NCBI GenBank assembly: GCA_050050615.1
Contig: JASFTV010000175.1
Span: 1 to 6,991, forward strand
Source of the DNA: JASFTV01 sp050050615
GTDB taxonomy: Bacteria > Desulfobacterota > DSM-4660 > Desulfatiglandales > HGW-15
Length of the DNA stretch: 6,991 nt
Reading direction: 5' to 3'
Shown: piece by piece, positions 1 through 6,487 of the stretch
Position numbering within the stretch: position 1 is the first letter of the stretch
Layout of the letters: each line of letters opens with the position of its first letter
Notes under the pieces: generated by a model
Database searches by the model: none
Told to the model about the DNA's origin: nothing
Seen by the model: the letters and a program-made list of their open reading frames with translations, nothing else
Program-made: the position numbers and the translations under genes

Positions 1-116
1 CAGAGTCTATAAAAGATAAGAACGAAAGATGCAAGGTTCAACAGGTTTGTCTCGTCAAAAAAGAGTTTTGGGTTTGAGGGGCTTCTGATATTGTGTATCG
101 CAATGAACTTGACAGA

Positions 117-285
117 CTTCAATCGCAGCGGGGGCCAAATTCTTGCCAATCGCCACAAAGCAGCCCCATAAGCGTTACTTTCAGGCGGAGATGCTCTTCT
201 GCGCCCCGCTCTTTGAGCGGGGCAAGCCCGGGGCATCTATTGATGTTATGGGGGGCGCAAAAAAGGAGCCCCTTGCGAATTTGAG
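117..285 (+). ncRNA. Candidate structured RNA, one long interrupted hairpin (6S-RNA-like shape)
   Basis: Seen directly: nested complementary arms all closing on one axis. CGCAG (124-128) plus GGGGC (131-135) pairs with GCCCCTTGCG (268-277), leaving a 2-nt bulge, and weaker pairing extends outward between 117-123 and 278-285. CCCCATAA (164-171) pairs with TTATGGGG (246-253). AGATGC (189-194) pairs with GCATCT (233-238). GCCCCGCTC (203-211) pairs with GAGCGGGGC (215-223) around a TTT loop. A large asymmetric internal loop (136-163 against 254-267) lies between the outer stem and the next one. Known: 6S RNA is a rod of roughly 180 nt with a central bubble that mimics an open promoter and binds sigma-70 RNA polymerase. 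Inference: length and shape fit, but I cannot match conserved sequence and see no clear promoter or terminator. The strand is uncertain because inverted repeats fold on either strand. It could instead be a long cis-acting leader or a decayed repeat. Confidence 0.4.
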
Positions 286-302
286 CTGCGGATCTGAGAG
301 AC

Positions 303-330
303 CAACCCCGACGGCCCCCGGTGGGGGTTG
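303..330 (+). other. GC-rich hairpin, possible weak transcript end
   Basis: CAACCCC (303-309) pairs perfectly with GGGGTTG (324-330), and inside it CGG (312-314) can pair with CCG (318-320). The bases that follow contain scattered Ts but no continuous T run, so it is not a textbook intrinsic terminator. Its place just after the structured segment at 117-285 would suit a transcript 3' end. It could also be part of a longer leader running towards serS. Confidence 0.3.
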
Positions 331-421
331 TGATTTGGATAAGTTATTTGTGTGACAGCGCACTAGCCTTCCCGCATGTTCAAGAATCAGACCTAATACG
401 ACATCAAAAGATTTGACCCTG

Positions 422-469
422 AAGTCATATTCATGCTAAAACCCTACCCAATTTTAGGGTTGATGACTT
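422..469 (+). promoter_or_regulatory. Two-part stem in the serS leader with an alternative pairing
   Basis: AAGTCAT (422-428) pairs with ATGACTT (463-469). Inside it AACCCTA (440-446) pairs with TAGGGTT (455-461) around an 8-nt loop. The structure ends about 20 nt before the serS ATG at 489. AAAACCC (438-444) is also complementary to GGGTTTT (479-485), which covers the only purine-rich stretch ahead of the start codon (GTGGGG, 476-481). The two pairings share the same 5' arm and cannot coexist, so the leader could expose or hide the ribosome binding region. No T-box consensus (AGGGTGGNACCGCG) is present. A regulatory role is inference. A poor TTGACC at 413-418 is the only -35-like box nearby, so the transcript start is unknown. 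Confidence 0.35.
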
Positions 470-488
470 TCTAAAGTGGGGTTTTCCC

Positions 489-1772
489 ATGCTCGATCTC
501 AAATTCATCAGGAGCCATTTAGATGCGATTAAGGGAATGCTCAAAAACAGGGGCTATGACCTTGATCTGTCCACTTTTGAATCCATCGATAAGAAGAGAA
601 GGGAGATACTACCGGGACTGGAAGGCCTTCGTCATGAGCGGAACAAAGTGAGCCAAGAGATCGCTGATATGAAAAGGAAGGGTGAAGATGTCTCCAACCT
701 TATATCTGAGATGAAAAAGGTATCTGCTGACATAAAGGAGAGGGAGAGTCTTTTATCTCAAATCGATGAGGAGCTAAAACCGATCCTCATGGTGATTCCC
801 AACGTTCCCCATGAATCGGTCGTGATTGGTGCTGATGAGGAGAGCAACCCTGTCATTCGCTCATGGGGTAATATCCGGGAGACAGATTTCGATCCTCTTC
901 CCCACTGGGAGATTGGAGAAAAATTGGGGATCCTCGATTTCGCTCGGGCATCCAGAATAGCCGGCGCAAGATTTGTGCTTTACAGGGGCTTAGGGGCTAT
1001 GCTGGAGAGGGCTCTGATTAGTTTTATGCTGGACGTTCATACCAAAGAGCATGGCTATATCGAGGTGCTTCCACCCTTAATGGTCAATGCAGCCTGCATG
1101 ACCGGTACAGGGCAATTACCCAAATTCAAGGCAGACCTCTTCAAGGTTGAAGACTGGGATTTTTACCTCATTCCGACCGCTGAGGTTCCGGTGACCAATA
1201 TCCACCGGGAAGAGATCCTTCAGGAAGACGCCCTCCCCATCTACTACGTCTCTTACACGCCGTGCTTCCGATCGGAAGCGGGATCATATGGCAAGGATAC
1301 ACGAGGCCTGATCCGCCAGCATCAGTTCAATAAGGTTGAGCTGGTCAAGTTTTGTAAGCCGGAGGATTCTTATGATGAACTTGAAAAGCTCACCGAAGAT
1401 GCTGAAGAAATATTGAAAAGGTTGGAGCTTCCTTACAGAGTGGTTTCCCTTTGCACCGGAGATCTTGGTTTCTCTGCAGCCAAGACGTATGACCTGGAGG
1501 TATGGTTGCCGGGACAAAAGCTTTACAGGGAGATATCTTCTTGCAGCAATTTTGAAGATTTCCAGGCCAGGCGGGCTAGCATTAGATTTAAGAAAAGAGG
1601 CATGAGCGGGACCGAACTGGTCCACACCCTTAATGGATCCGCGCTTGCTGTGGGGCGAACCGTCGTGGCCATATTGGAAAACCGCCAACATAAGGATGGT
1701 ACCGTTGCGATTCCTGATGCACTCAGACCTTATATGGGAGGGATCGAGTCAATTACGCCTAGCGCAGTATGA
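489..1772 (+). CDS. serS: Seryl-tRNA synthetase
   Basis: Cytoplasmic class II aminoacyl-tRNA synthetase that charges tRNA-Ser (and tRNA-Sec) with serine using ATP. The 427-aa protein is full length for bacterial SerRS. Residues 1 to about 105 are a charged, heptad-like helical arm, the antiparallel coiled coil that grips the long variable arm of tRNA-Ser. The catalytic core follows: motif 1 around 170-197 (ending VLPPLM), the serine-binding T-A-E at 230-232, motif 2 at 259-281 (CFRSEAG, then IRQHQF) and motif 3 at 383-398 (GSALAVGR...AILEN, with Arg390 and Glu397). The ATG at 489 begins MLDLKFIR, the usual SerRS N-terminus, which fixes the start, although only a weak GTGGGG precedes it. Its TGA stop overlaps the next ATG as ATGA, the mark of a translationally coupled operon. 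Identification is secure; regulation through the upstream stem is a guess. Confidence 0.97.
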   Translation: MLDLKFIRSHLDAIKGMLKNRGYDLDLSTFESIDKKRREILPGLEGLRHERNKVSQEIADMKRKGEDVSNLISEMKKVSADIKERESLLSQIDEELKPILMVIPNVPHESVVIGADEESNPVIRSWGNIRETDFDPLPHWEIGEKLGILDFARASRIAGARFVLYRGLGAMLERALISFMLDVHTKEHGYIEVLPPLMVNAACMTGTGQLPKFKADLFKVEDWDFYLIPTAEVPVTNIHREEILQEDALPIYYVSYTPCFRSEAGSYGKDTRGLIRQHQFNKVELVKFCKPEDSYDELEKLTEDAEEILKRLELPYRVVSLCTGDLGFSAAKTYDLEVWLPGQKLYREISSCSNFEDFQARRASIRFKKRGMSGTELVHTLNGSALAVGRTVVAILENRQHKDGTVAIPDALRPYMGGIESITPSAV

Positions 1773-3109
1773 TTGAGATTGGTAGGAATCCGAATTCATG
1801 GCGAGGTTACCAGAAGAGGCTCCAGAGGAGTGCTCGGAGAAGATACTATTTGAGAAGACTACCATGGCTGGGACTTTGTGCAGGGGGTTGCTTTTTTATC
1901 CTTGTCACCATTTTTTGGGCAGGGTCGTGGATATTTGCGCATTTTGAAGGGACGGTTGAACCGGCCCCTGAGAAGCCAAGAGAGGCGGAACAAAGGCCCC
2001 AGAAATTGGCCAGAGAGGATCTGCCAAAACTTCTTGGATCCTTTGAGACGAAGTTTTTTCCTGTTTCGGAAAATTATGCCTTTGAAAATCAAGGGTCAAA
2101 GCTCACTGTGGAGACTTCGATTGATTCGTCTCTACAGAGTTACATTTATCGTATTCTAGGACGTTCTATGACATTTCAGGCAGCGGTGATCGCCCTGAGA
2201 CCCGACAACGGGCAGGTATTGGCTCTGGCAAACTATAACAAGGATGGGCGGAGAGAAGAGGAGGATCTTTGCCTGAAGGCTGATTTTCCAGCTGCCAGTC
2301 TCTTTAAGATTGTGGCTGCAGCCGCCGCCATTGAACAAAGGGGCTTTACGCCCGATACCAACCTGTTTTTTCGGGGGAAAAGACACACACTGTACCGAAG
2401 CCAGCTCAAGGAGGGTCGGGGACGCTATACGAGAAAAACAACACTCAAGAAAGCATTTTCCGGGTCAATAAATCCTGTTTTTGGTAAAATGGGAATATAT
2501 GACCTGGGACAAAGCATGATGAATGAATATGCGAGCAGATTTCTTTTTAACCAGGTGATTCCTTTTGATTTGCAGCTTGCCATGAGCAATGTTCACGTTC
2601 CTGAGGATGATTTTGGGCTGGCGGAAATAGCTTCCGGCTTCAATAAGAGAACTCTCGTATCCCCACTCCATGTCGCACTTATTACAGCCGCGATTGCCAA
2701 CCAAGGAACCATGATGGCTCCCTGGCTTGTGGGAAGGGTGAAGGATGAATCGGGCAGAATTCTTTACCAGGCGACACCTTCCATCCTGGCAAACCCTATC
2801 AATGAGAAAACGGCAAAAGATTTGAAGGCTCTTATGAAGGACACGATAGTTGCCGGGACATGCCGAACAGCCTTCAGGCCCCTGAGGCGCAAAAGATTGT
2901 TCAAGAAGATTGAGTTGGGCGCCAAGACAGGAACGATCAATGACAGTCTGGATCAATACAAATATGACTGGCTGACAGCCTACGCTCTTCCCAACAACGG
3001 CGATAAAGGGTTATGTCTGACCATTTTGGCGGTGCACGGGAAAAGGCTAGGCATCCGGGCCAATGACCTGGCCAGGCATATCTTAAACCACCATTTTACC
3101 TATAAGTGA
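1769..3109 (+). CDS. Membrane-anchored penicillin-binding transpeptidase (stand-alone PBP domain)
   Basis: A 446-aa protein predicted to cross-link peptidoglycan peptides in the periplasm. The N-terminus is strongly basic (K17-R30) and cytoplasmic, one membrane helix spans about 34-58, and a Pro/Glu-rich linker (about 61-85) leads to the catalytic domain from about residue 112 (TVETSIDSSLQ, the usual entry to the PBP transpeptidase fold). All three active-site motifs are intact: SxxK as S177-L-F-K180, SxN as S233-I-N235 and KTG as K386-T-G388, followed by T389. The family signature SPLHVALITAAIANQGTMM lies near 298-316. There is no glycosyltransferase domain and no recognisable class B dimerisation (pedestal) domain, so it is shorter than FtsI or MrdA (about 580-630 aa). 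It overlaps serS by 4 nt with no Shine-Dalgarno at a useful distance (GGGAGGG at 1736-1742 is too far), so translation probably depends on ribosomes finishing serS. A serine beta-lactamase or D,D-carboxypeptidase is less likely given the TSIDSSLQ and SPL motifs. Confidence 0.88.
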   Translation: MIEIGRNPNSWRGYQKRLQRSARRRYYLRRLPWLGLCAGGCFFILVTIFWAGSWIFAHFEGTVEPAPEKPREAEQRPQKLAREDLPKLLGSFETKFFPVSENYAFENQGSKLTVETSIDSSLQSYIYRILGRSMTFQAAVIALRPDNGQVLALANYNKDGRREEEDLCLKADFPAASLFKIVAAAAAIEQRGFTPDTNLFFRGKRHTLYRSQLKEGRGRYTRKTTLKKAFSGSINPVFGKMGIYDLGQSMMNEYASRFLFNQVIPFDLQLAMSNVHVPEDDFGLAEIASGFNKRTLVSPLHVALITAAIANQGTMMAPWLVGRVKDESGRILYQATPSILANPINEKTAKDLKALMKDTIVAGTCRTAFRPLRRKRLFKKIELGAKTGTINDSLDQYKYDWLTAYALPNNGDKGLCLTILAVHGKRLGIRANDLARHILNHHFTYK

Positions 3110-3122
3110 AGGATGTTGAGAA

Positions 3123-4949
3123 ATGTGCGGCATTGTATGCTATGTGGGCAGTCAAAAGGCAAAACCGATCCTCTTGGAAGGGTTAAAGCGTTTGGAGTAT
3201 CGGGGTTATGACTCTGCGGGCCTAGCCATCCAGGACGGCAAACATATAGATCATTTCAGGGCGGTCGGGAAGATTACTGAACTGGAGGGAAAGATAAACG
3301 ACCTGGATATTGAGGGGAGGTCCGGTATCGCCCACACAAGATGGGCCACCCATGGGGAACCCACGGAAGACAATGCGCATCCTCACAGGGACCAGGACGA
3401 TAACATATTCGTTATCCATAACGGGATTATTGAAAATTTCTATATTCTCAAGAAAAAACTGGCGAAATCAGGAATCGACTTCAGGTCTGAGACGGATACG
3501 GAGGTGCTGGCTCATCAGATCGCCATGAATTTCGATGGAAACCTGCATGAAGCGGTCAGAAAAACCATGTCTCAGGTGGAAGGCACTTTTGGCCTGGCCG
3601 TCATTCACAGGCATCTACCGGGTGAGGTTGTCGTTGCCAGAAGAGGCAGCCCACTGATCATCGGGGTAGGTGAGGACGGAAATTTTGCAGCCTCCGATGT
3701 TGCGGCGATGGTGAGATATACGAACAAAGTCGTACACCTCAATGATAATGAACTGGCCTCCATTACGAGTGATGGTTTCAATATATCAACGGCCCAGGCA
3801 AAATCCGTTACCAGGGCGACTGAAACGGTTGAATGGCAGCCTGAGGACGCGGAATTGAACGGATTTCCCCATTTCATGCTTAAAGAGATCTACGAACAGC
3901 CAGAGACGATCAAGAACGCAATCAGAGGCAGGCTCGAACCGGGTGAAGGGGTTCCCAAACTGGGGGGCATCATACCGGTCTGGGATCAGTTAAAAGAATG
4001 TCGACATATCGTCACGGTCGCTTGTGGCACTTCCTATCATGCAGGATGCGTAGGGAGATACATTTTTGAGAGGCTGACTGAAATTGATGTCGAGGTGGAA
4101 ATCGCCTCGGAGTTCCGTTACAGGAAGCTCAACTTTCCACCCAATACCTTTATTATTGCCATCAGCCAGTCGGGAGAAACAGCCGATACCCTTGCCGCCA
4201 TTAGGGAGGCCCGAAGAAAGGGTGCCCGCCTCTTGGGGATCGTGAATGTGGTAGGGAGTTCCATTGCAAGGGAGACGGAGGCTGGCGTATATAACCACGC
4301 AGGACCAGAAATCGGTGTGGCATCCACAAAGATCTTCATTTCCCAACTCACCATACTAACCCTTTTGGCCATTCTCCTCGGGCGTCATCAGAAGCTGTCC
4401 CTCACTGAGGGTGTAGAAGCTATCAAGGCATTGTCGGCATTGCCAGACCATGTGAGGAAAGTTCTTTCACAGGATAACCACATTCAGGCCATCGCCGAAA
4501 ACTATCATGGATGCAACAACTGGCTTTTCTTGGGCAGGAAATATGAGTACCCCATAGCTCTGGAAGGGGCATTGAAGCTGAAAGAGATCTCCTATATACA
4601 CGCGGAAGGTTATGCTGCCGGGGAGATGAAGCATGGTCCTATAGCACTGATTAATCCTGAGATGCCGACTGTGGCCATAGTGCCGAAGGATTCCATGTAC
4701 GAGAAAATGGTGAGTAATATTCAGGAAATCAAGAGCCGAAAAGGACCCGTCATTGCCATAGCCACGGAAGGCGATAGTAAAATAAAGGAAATGGTGGATG
4801 AGACCATTGAAATTCCACAAACCTTAGAATATCTCTATCCCATCCTGTCCGTCGTTCCCTGCCAGCTTCTCGCTTACCACTGTGCCAGATTTCTGAACCG
4901 GGATATCGACAAACCGAGAAATTTGGCGAAAAGTGTGACCGTCGAGTAA
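3123..4949 (+). CDS. glmS: Glutamine--fructose-6-phosphate aminotransferase (isomerizing)
   Basis: Makes glucosamine-6-phosphate from fructose-6-phosphate and glutamine, the first committed step to UDP-GlcNAc for peptidoglycan and lipid A. The 608-aa length is typical. The N-terminal class II glutaminase (about 1-240) starts MCGIVCYVG, where Cys2 becomes the N-terminal nucleophile after Met removal. It carries HTRWATHGEPTEDNAHPH (71-88), HNG (99-101) and SETDTE (122-127). The isomerase half has two SIS domains: the first with CGTSYHAG (301-308) and the sugar-phosphate loop ISQSGETADT (347-356), the second with KLKEISYIHAE (485-495), E488 and H504. The C-terminus ends in LAKSVTVE with the active-site K603. 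The start lies 13 nt after the PBP stop, with AAGGA about 10 nt upstream. It is therefore read as the third gene of the serS-pbp-glmS run. No glmS ribozyme is expected or seen, since the 13-nt gap leaves no room for one. Confidence 0.98.
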   Translation: MCGIVCYVGSQKAKPILLEGLKRLEYRGYDSAGLAIQDGKHIDHFRAVGKITELEGKINDLDIEGRSGIAHTRWATHGEPTEDNAHPHRDQDDNIFVIHNGIIENFYILKKKLAKSGIDFRSETDTEVLAHQIAMNFDGNLHEAVRKTMSQVEGTFGLAVIHRHLPGEVVVARRGSPLIIGVGEDGNFAASDVAAMVRYTNKVVHLNDNELASITSDGFNISTAQAKSVTRATETVEWQPEDAELNGFPHFMLKEIYEQPETIKNAIRGRLEPGEGVPKLGGIIPVWDQLKECRHIVTVACGTSYHAGCVGRYIFERLTEIDVEVEIASEFRYRKLNFPPNTFIIAISQSGETADTLAAIREARRKGARLLGIVNVVGSSIARETEAGVYNHAGPEIGVASTKIFISQLTILTLLAILLGRHQKLSLTEGVEAIKALSALPDHVRKVLSQDNHIQAIAENYHGCNNWLFLGRKYEYPIALEGALKLKEISYIHAEGYAAGEMKHGPIALINPEMPTVAIVPKDSMYEKMVSNIQEIKSRKGPVIAIATEGDSKIKEMVDETIEIPQTLEYLYPILSVVPCQLLAYHCARFLNRDIDKPRNLAKSVTVE

Positions 4950-4982
4950 GTTACAAGTGCCACTCGTGAAGTCCATGGGCTA

Positions 4983-5072
4983 ATGAGCATGGGGCAGCAA
5001 ATGCCGGTTGCTCTGGCAAGCTCGCCTTATCGGCCTGGGCTATCGGTTGAGAGCCAAGACCAGTCGAAATGA
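4983..5072 (+). CDS. Short 29-codon frame whose stop overlaps the plsC start
   Basis: A 29-codon ATG-to-TGA frame (begins MSMGQQMPVALASS) fills most of the 119-nt gap after glmS. Its TGA (5070-5072) overlaps the plsC ATG (5069-5071) as ATGA, the same arrangement as at the serS/pbp junction. It has no good ribosome binding site, no homology I recognise and an unremarkable composition, so it may not encode a functional peptide. If translated, it would act as a leader that delivers ribosomes to plsC, which itself lacks a clear Shine-Dalgarno. The overlap could equally be chance, since ATGA arises easily. Confidence 0.2.
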   Translation: MSMGQQMPVALASSPYRPGLSVESQDQSK

Positions 5073-5695
5073 CCAATGGCAAAAGGGCAATGCGTGTATC
5101 TGTTCGAGGAAGAAAGGGTCCGGTTTTTCTCATAACCAGGATCATGGCAAGGATATTTTTGGCTCCCTTTTTTCAGATCAAGCCAGAAGGCCAGGAATCT
5201 TTGCCCAAGGAGGGAGCCTTTATTCTCCTTCCTAAGCATCAGCGGTGGGAAGATATCCCCCTTTTGGCTTTGGCTTCACCACGCCCACTTTACTACGTTG
5301 CAAAATATGAACTCTTCACAAATCTCTTCTCCGGATGGTACATGTCGTCTCTTGGAGGCATACCACTAAATCGGGCCCGTCCTCTTGAAAGCCGGCGTTC
5401 GATCAGGACCATCATCGCCTTGCTCAAACAAGGCGAGGGGCTCGTTATTTTTCCAGAGGGAACTTATTTTGAGGACGAGGTGGGTCCTGGACGTGTGGGC
5501 CTGATTCGGATGATTCGTTCCCGTATAAACGTTCCTTTTATTCCGGTTGGGATCAACTATTCCAGGAAAATGAAGCGGCGCCGACCCGTTCAAATAACCT
5601 TCGGCAGACCCGTATGCGAAGACGCTTCGGTCGATTCAGAAACGCTCATTGATAAGATCATGAAGGACATAGCACGGCTTTCAGCCCTGGTATAG
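5069..5695 (+). CDS. PlsC-like 1-acyl-sn-glycerol-3-phosphate acyltransferase family protein
   Basis: A predicted membrane-associated acyltransferase of the PlsC/LPLAT family, which moves an acyl chain from acyl-ACP or acyl-CoA to a lysophospholipid-type acceptor. The four family blocks are in order: motif I HQRWED (H57 and D62, the HX4D catalytic pair), motif II GGIPLNR (96-102), motif III FPEGT (128-132) followed by a Gly-rich stretch, and motif IV VPFIPVGINY (155-164). The residue before His57 is Lys where Asn is common (NHX4D). At 208 aa it is at the short end for the family and lacks a long N-terminal membrane helix; only residues 17-35 are hydrophobic. The start is uncertain: ATG 5069 is the first in frame and overlaps an upstream stop, ATG 5090 has AAAGGG just ahead, and Met26 would still keep every motif. 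It ends in TAG. The exact acceptor cannot be told, so plsC is the class rather than a proven gene name. It may be the last gene of the glmS transcript. Confidence 0.85.
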   Translation: MTNGKRAMRVSVRGRKGPVFLITRIMARIFLAPFFQIKPEGQESLPKEGAFILLPKHQRWEDIPLLALASPRPLYYVAKYELFTNLFSGWYMSSLGGIPLNRARPLESRRSIRTIIALLKQGEGLVIFPEGTYFEDEVGPGRVGLIRMIRSRINVPFIPVGINYSRKMKRRRPVQITFGRPVCEDASVDSETLIDKIMKDIARLSALV

Positions 5696-6039
5696 AGCCC
5701 CCCATGTTTCTCGCCTCAGGAGGGATAGCCATGCCTCGAGAAGGTCCAAGGATATCGTTCAGGTGATGTCATAGGGCGTGACCGCCTTCGTACTTCCATC
5801 TACCCTTGATGGATTCATTGACTTGTTGATGGAGGGGCTTGAGGAGGAGCTCTCGAGGAATTTCATGCTGGCTGATATTTTTCTTGCTGTGGTGCTTTCA
5901 TGGCTAAGGACAGTTTCCAGGAAGCCCGTAAACACCATGACTAAGCAAACAACCGCGACAAAAGAACCGTAAACAGGATCCTTGCCGTAATGTGCTTTCC
6001 CGCCCTCCGACCCTTTCCCTGATTCCGGCAAAAATGGGG
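5696..6039. other. Ambiguous 344-base interval with short open frames on both strands
   Basis: I cannot assign a gene here. On the minus strand a 90-codon frame (6031 to 5759, TTG start) begins just after the stop of the secreted-protein gene and contains one hydrophobic stretch (about residues 22-43), but no ribosome binding site lies at a usable distance and its C-terminal half is Ser-rich in the manner of an antisense shadow. On the plus strand a 64-codon frame (5778-5972, GTG start) reads acidic then hydrophobic (FIDLLMEGLEEEL, then ADIFLAVVLSW), also without a usable start signal. They overlap, so at most one is real. A remnant of a degraded gene is equally possible. Confidence 0.4.
5718..5766 (+). 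other. Strong Shine-Dalgarno leading into an 11-codon frame
   Basis: AGGAGG (5718-5723) sits 7 nt before an ATG at 5731. This is the best ribosome binding site on the plus strand around here, yet the frame (MPREGPRISFR) stops at TGA 5764-5766. It begins 35 nt after the plsC stop. A start signal this good ahead of so short a frame suggests either a truncated or frameshifted former gene continuing into 5770-5970, or a chance purine run. The start MPR-x-PRI faintly recalls REP-associated (IS200-like) transposases, but nothing downstream supports that. Confidence 0.25.
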
Positions 6040-6426
6040 TTAGCGAACTCTTTCCAAGTGAAGAACCAACCTGCCATCCATCCAGTATTCCACGAACTTG
6101 GCGGCGGTGTTGATGCGGTAAGTATAGCCTTGTTTGTTTCTCTTGTGCGAACGATAGACCTTAACAGGCATTTCCCACGCGCCACTGAGCCATTGTCGGT
6201 AACTTGTCATATAGTCGTTGGAGATCTTGACAGTGAAATCTGCATCCCAATAACTTTCAGCCACTTTGACATAGATATCATTGGCTTCGGCGAGTACATC
6301 CACCACGACTTCCGAGTCCATTTTTATGGCAGAAAAAGGACCATAGCTGGCACCTTCCTGTGCCCTGATGGTCAAAGGGGATAGACAAAACAAAACCAAG
6401 AGAACAGCGAGCAGTGTTTTTTTCAT
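6040..6426 (-). CDS. Small secreted (periplasmic) protein of unknown function
   Basis: A 128-aa protein I do not recognise. It starts MKK with a hydrophobic core LLAVLLVLFCLSPL (about 5-18) and a plausible signal peptidase I site after IRA (residue 22), giving a mature domain of about 106 aa. The only Cys is inside the hydrophobic core and is not in a good lipobox, so a lipoprotein is unlikely. The mature part alternates hydrophobic and charged residues (SEVVVDVLAE, DIYVKVAES, ADFTVKIS, MPVKVYRS, KFVEYWMDGRLVLHLE), which suggests a small beta-rich fold; Trp and Tyr are frequent. No catalytic motif is visible. The start is well supported by AAGGAGGT 8 nt upstream and a sigma-70-type promoter about 160 nt upstream. 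It is transcribed towards plsC (convergent) and stands alone unless the doubtful minus frame at 5759-6031 is real. It lies directly downstream of a broken metallopeptidase gene on the same strand; any functional link is speculation. Confidence 0.75.
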   Translation of the reverse strand: MKKTLLAVLLVLFCLSPLTIRAQEGASYGPFSAIKMDSEVVVDVLAEANDIYVKVAESYWDADFTVKISNDYMTSYRQWLSGAWEMPVKVYRSHKRNKQGYTYRINTAAKFVEYWMDGRLVLHLERVR

Positions 6427-6434
6427 GTTTCCTT

Positions 6435-6442
6435 ACCTCCTT
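6435..6442 (-). promoter_or_regulatory. Strong ribosome binding site of the secreted-protein gene
   Basis: On the minus strand this reads AAGGAGGT, a perfect anti-16S match, 8 nt before the ATG at 6426-6424. It fixes the start of the secreted-protein gene and implies efficient translation, stronger than any other start in the window. Confidence 0.85.
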
Positions 6443-6470
6443 AGAAATAATCAAGAAATGCTCATCCGTC

Positions 6471-6487
6471 TCATGCGATGTGCATGA
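6471..6487. repeat. Short palindrome with a nearby partial copy, possible operator
   Basis: TCATGC (6471-6476) and GCATGA (6482-6487) form a perfect 6-bp inverted repeat around GATGT. GATGTGCAT (6478-6486) recurs as GATGTACAT (6498-6506), eight of nine bases identical and shifted 20 bp, about two helical turns. Both lie in the untranslated leader between the promoter and the ribosome binding site of the secreted-protein gene. A protein binding site or short RNA hairpin is possible; in a leader of about 150 nt a match this short may be chance. Confidence 0.25.

Larger units (their letters stand above)
1..488. other. Gene-free region upstream of serS, rich in inverted repeats
   Basis: No open frame in this 488-base stretch looks like a protein: the short frames on either strand are low-complexity, overlap each other and lie across strong inverted repeats. 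The content I can support is RNA-like: a long interrupted hairpin at 117-285, a GC-rich hairpin at 303-330 and a two-part stem at 422-469, each listed separately. Bases 1-116 hold nothing I recognise; a TTGACA at 110-115 has no matching -10 box at the usual distance. I found no tRNA and no end of an upstream gene that I could identify. Confidence 0.6.

Noticed and set aside
110..115. TTGACA as a -35 box for the structured RNA
   Set aside because: No -10-like hexamer occurs 15-19 nt downstream, and the position falls at the very edge of the predicted fold.
290..350. CTGAGA (294-299) followed by GATTTGGATAA, resembling parts of a TPP riboswitch
   Set aside because: The conserved 3' core (ACCTGATCTGGATAATGCCAGCG followed by AGGGA) is not matched beyond TTGGATAA, the intervening bases form their own hairpin, and the downstream genes are not thiamine genes.
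93..363. Short open frames on both strands upstream of serS
   Set aside because: They overlap one another across strong inverted repeats, have no ribosome binding sites and read as low-complexity protein; RNA structure explains the region better.
3110..3122. glmS ribozyme ahead of glmS
   Set aside because: That ribozyme needs well over 100 nt of leader and is typical of Gram-positive bacteria; only 13 nt separate glmS from the preceding gene.
1284..4820. Many long antisense and off-frame open frames inside serS, the PBP gene and glmS
   Set aside because: Each is a shadow of a gene identified by its catalytic motifs; none shows its own start signal or family similarity.
4950..5068. Terminator after glmS
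   Set aside because: I found no stable hairpin followed by a T run, so I cannot say whether transcription stops before the acyltransferase.
5731..5766. Start of an IS200-like (REP-associated) transposase, from MPREGPRI
   Set aside because: Only a few N-terminal residues resemble it; no HxH motif or catalytic Tyr follows in any frame.
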